Under the pieces are notes generated by a model that saw nothing but the letters and a program-made list of their open reading frames with translations, did not search any database and was not told where the DNA came from. From Microtetraspora niveoalba (GTDB lineage Bacteria; Actinomycetota; Actinomycetes; Streptosporangiales; Streptosporangiaceae): DNA of 64,000 nt. The DNA is taken from contig NZ_BBYM01000019.1 of NCBI RefSeq assembly GCF_001570405.1, forward strand, positions 188,323-252,322, read 5' to 3'. This document shows, piece by piece, positions 61,915 through 64,000 of this stretch. Position 1 is the first letter of the stretch; each line of letters opens with the position of its first letter. A program made the position numbers and the translations under genes.

Positions 61915-62354
61915 GCGCGCTCACCCCTCCTCGCGTCGCAACTTCGAGCTAGCGAGGGGGTCACGCGCGCAGCACGGCAGTCCGCGGCGACGTCAACGGA
62001 ACGTCGTGAAATCCGGCAGCCCGGAGGGCGGCCGTCATGGCCGGCAAGCCGGTCGAGATCGCTCGTTCTGTCATCCACCGATATGGCAATCCGCACTGCG
62101 GAGTAACTCCTCACTGCGGTCGAGATTAAGCGTCAGCGAGGTAACGGGCAAGCAAAGGAGTGGCGTCAAATAGCTTTTTCCGGTCACATCCACAGTGGGA
62201 AACGGTCCCCCCTCAGGTGTGCCCCGGGTCGGCACACGGAGTCAACGCCTCACCTGCCCCTCTGGAGCCTCTGGCCAGGATGCAGCATCAGAACCTCGCT
62301 TGCCCCTCTGGAGCCCCACTGGGCGTCAGCGCCTCGCGCACACCCTCGCCGTCA
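61915..62354. other. Intergenic region between recX and rny
   Basis: About 440 bp with no gene on either strand. It holds a less GC-rich stretch (about 62070-62180), probably the rny promoter, and two copies of a short repeat near 62255-62315. A small GGCCGTCATGGCC palindrome lies near 62032. Confidence 0.45.
62255..62315. repeat. Two copies of a ~46-bp repeat
   Basis: TGCCCCTCTGGAGCC occurs at 62255 and 62301, 46 bp apart, each preceded by CCTC-C. Flanking sequence is only loosely similar. Confidence 0.45.
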
Positions 62355-63605
62355 TCACCGCACGTCACCGTCGAAGAGATCGTCGACGTCGTCGACGTCG
62401 TCGCCCTCGCCCTCCAGTGCCTCGCGCACGACCCGGAAAGCGAGCCCGGCGCCGTACCCCTTGCGGGCGAGCATGCCGACGAGTCGGCGCGTACGCGTCT
62501 GAGGATCAAGACCGCGCGTGCCCGGAAGCTTGCGGGCGACCAGCCTCCGCGCCGTCTCCACCTCCTGCTCGGGGTCGAGCTGCTCGACGGCCTCGTTGAC
62601 GGTGTCCTCGTCCACGCCCCGGTGGCGCAGCTCCTGCGCGAGCGCCCGCCGCGCGAGGCCGCGCCCGGCGTGCCGGGAGCTCACCCATGCCGCCGCGAAC
62701 GCCTCGTCGTCGATGAGGCCCACCTCGGAGAAGCGCTCCAGCACCGCCTGCGCGGCTTCCTCGGGCACCTCCCGCTTGCGCAGCGCTTCGGCGAGCTGGG
62801 CCCGCGTCTTCGGAGCCATGGTGAGCAGCCGCAGACAGATCGCTCTGGCCGCCGCCTCCGGATCCTCGGCCGGCCTCCGCGCGGCCCGGGAGTCCGCATC
62901 GCCGACGCCCCCGAAAGTTTCCCCAGCATCCGAAGCGTCACCGCTGAACCGGTCACCGCCGCGAGGACCCCGCTGCCGGCCACGTGCCCTCCCCCGGCCG
63001 AGAACGTCCCCGTCCTCGGAAACGGCATCATCGCCGAACGCGTCCCCGCCAGGAGCGCCGCGCCGACGACGCGCCTTCCGCCTGCCGGCGGAGCCCGCGC
63101 CGTCATGCGCTTCCCCGCCGAAGGTGTTTGCCAGGTCGAAGGCGCCCCCGAAGTCGAAAGCATCCGCGCCGCCGGAAAAGACCCCACCGCCGAAACGACC
63201 GGCGCCGCGAGGAGGGACCCCGCCGGAACGACCCGCACCACGAGATGTGGCCCCGCCGTCGAAAGCGTCCGCGCCGCCAGAGGGGGCGCCGCCGCCGGAA
63301 CGACCCGCATCACCAGAAGGGGCCCCGCCGTCGAAAGCGCCCGCGCCGCCGGAAGGGGCGCCACCACCGAACACGCCGTCATCCCCGAACGTGTCCCCAC
63401 GGAAGACATCGGCGCGATCCGCACGACGGCGAGAACGCCGAGGTGGACTGCTCGATGGTGTGCTCTCCGAGGGCTCCCCACGCTCACGGGCGCGGATCGC
63501 CTCTCGCAGCGCCTCCAATGAGGGAACCTCCCGTGGCGACGCCCCCTGGTCTCCGTCGCCCGGCCACGGCTCGTTCACGGGGCCGGGAGACTCGTCACGC
63601 CTCAC
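62355..63605 (-). CDS. recX: RecX recombination regulator with large repetitive N-terminal extension
   Basis: A 416-residue protein. The RecX core occupies about residues 247-416 (EDPEAAARAICLRLLTMAPKTR, EVGLIDDEAFAAAWVSSR, QTRTRRLVGMLARKGYG) and inhibits RecA. The first ~245 residues are an unusual disordered extension: a charged head, then 12-residue units such as GGAPSGGADAFD and GGATSRGAGRSG (about 80-158), then an Arg/Gly-rich part. Typical RecX proteins are 150-270 residues. The start is GTG at 63605, eight bases after the recA stop. Confidence 0.9.
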   Translation of the reverse strand: MRRDESPGPVNEPWPGDGDQGASPREVPSLEALREAIRARERGEPSESTPSSSPPRRSRRRADRADVFRGDTFGDDGVFGGGAPSGGAGAFDGGAPSGDAGRSGGGAPSGGADAFDGGATSRGAGRSGGVPPRGAGRFGGGVFSGGADAFDFGGAFDLANTFGGEAHDGAGSAGRRKARRRRGAPGGDAFGDDAVSEDGDVLGRGRARGRQRGPRGGDRFSGDASDAGETFGGVGDADSRAARRPAEDPEAAARAICLRLLTMAPKTRAQLAEALRKREVPEEAAQAVLERFSEVGLIDDEAFAAAWVSSRHAGRGLARRALAQELRHRGVDEDTVNEAVEQLDPEQEVETARRLVARKLPGTRGLDPQTRTRRLVGMLARKGYGAGLAFRVVREALEGEGDDVDDVDDLFDGDVR

Positions 63606-63613
63606 GGCCGCGC

Positions 63614-64000
63614 TCAGACATCACCCGGCTTGGGCGTGGCCGCCTTGGATCCGCGCCCGCCGGAGGGAGCCGCCGCGGCAGGAGCGGGAGCGGGCGCCTC
63701 GGCGGCCGCGTCCAGACGCGGGCCGACCCCGAGCTTCTCCTTGATCTTCTTCTCGATCTCGTTGGCGATGTCGGGGTTGTTCTTCAGGAAGTTGCGGGCG
63801 TTCTCCTTGCCCTGGCCGAGCTGATCGCCCTCGTACGTGTACCAGGCGCCGGCCTTGCGCACGAAGCCGTGCTCCACCCCCATGTCGATGAGGCCGCCCT
63901 CACGGGAGATGCCGATGCCGTACAGGATGTCGAAGTCGGCCTGACGGAAGGGGGGCGCCATCTTGTTCTTGACGACCTTGACTCGGGTGCGGTTGCCGAC
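63614..64000 (-). CDS. recA: Recombinase RecA, C-terminal part (gene continues beyond window)
   Basis: The last 128 residues of RecA are visible, open to the window edge: [34 protein letters not shown] and [17 protein letters not shown] are diagnostic. The C-terminal tail is Ala/Pro-rich. recX follows after eight bases. Confidence 0.95.
   Translation of the reverse strand, partial: VGNRTRVKVVKNKMAPPFRQADFDILYGIGISREGGLIDMGVEHGFVRKAGAWYTYEGDQLGQGKENARNFLKNNPDIANEIEKKIKEKLGVGPRLDAAAEAPAPAPAAAAPSGGRGSKAATPKPGDV

Noticed and set aside
1-64000. tRNA genes, insertion sequences or prophage genes
   Set aside because: No cloverleaf, transposase, integrase, terminal inverted repeat with target duplication or phage structural gene was found on reading both strands.

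Overview
This is a high-GC (roughly 70% or more), gene-dense actinomycete chromosome segment. The gene set points to a filamentous actinobacterium, probably of the Streptosporangiales: recA-recX-rny, miaB, miaA-dapF and hflX housekeeping genes, an AfsR/SARP-type giant regulator, an F420-type (DUF385) reductase, ECF sigma and IclR regulators, and GTG/TTG starts with ATGA or GTGA overlaps. The taxonomic placement is inference. No rRNA, tRNA, CRISPR array, integrase, phage gene or insertion sequence was recognised.

Layout. 1-5162: the end of an ABC export operon of two FtsX-like permeases and two ATPases. 5316-12955: holA, comEC, comEA and degV on the minus strand, interrupted by a plus-strand gene fusing an F420-type reductase domain to a hemerythrin domain, with an intergenic block of degenerate ~71-bp repeats. 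13207-16402: hutI and hflX. 16509-22179: an 1126-residue SARP/AAA/TPR regulator diverging from a flavin oxidase, then a DUF4097-like lipoprotein. 22352-28941: a glycolate/glyoxylate module of malate synthase, glcD-glcE-glcF and an IclR regulator. 28976-31848: two small uncharacterised genes, then an ECF sigma factor coupled to a CU044_5270-type membrane protein. 32082-34968: a secreted HNH-nuclease lipoprotein and a BenE-type permease, the latter divergent from an XRE-cupin regulator across two palindromic operators. 35174-45931: an orphan repeat-helix protein, dapF, miaA, ogt, rnz-like, LigB-like, two low-complexity single-span membrane proteins and miaB. 46432-51964: an APC permease coupled to a GOLPH3-like protein, a NarL-type two-component system and a membrane protein. 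52190-59997: a glutamate-type ABC transporter (ATPase, binding protein, two permeases), an orphan binding-protein paralogue, an S9 peptidase and a DUF2079 protein. 60289-64000: rny, recX and the 3' end of recA.

How the genes work together. Malate synthase and GlcDEF form a coherent glycolate to glyoxylate to malate route, with a linked IclR regulator and a TTTCC/GGAA dyad before malate synthase. The glutamate uptake genes have stem-loops flanking the binding-protein gene. The BenE permease and XRE-cupin pair is a self-contained regulated uptake unit.

The most unusual structural theme is repeated sequence. There are degenerate intergenic arrays with periods of about 71, 57, 46 and 25 bp. Two arrays begin within the last codons of a gene. 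A 27-bp element occurs downstream of both comEC and rny. Related low-complexity repetition is also coding: 12-residue units extend RecX by about 245 residues, and 5-residue units occur in a membrane protein at 43232. No single undescribed defence or mobile system is evident. The best candidates for novelty are the repeat families, the RecX extension, the APC-GOLPH3 pair and the reductase-hemerythrin fusion.
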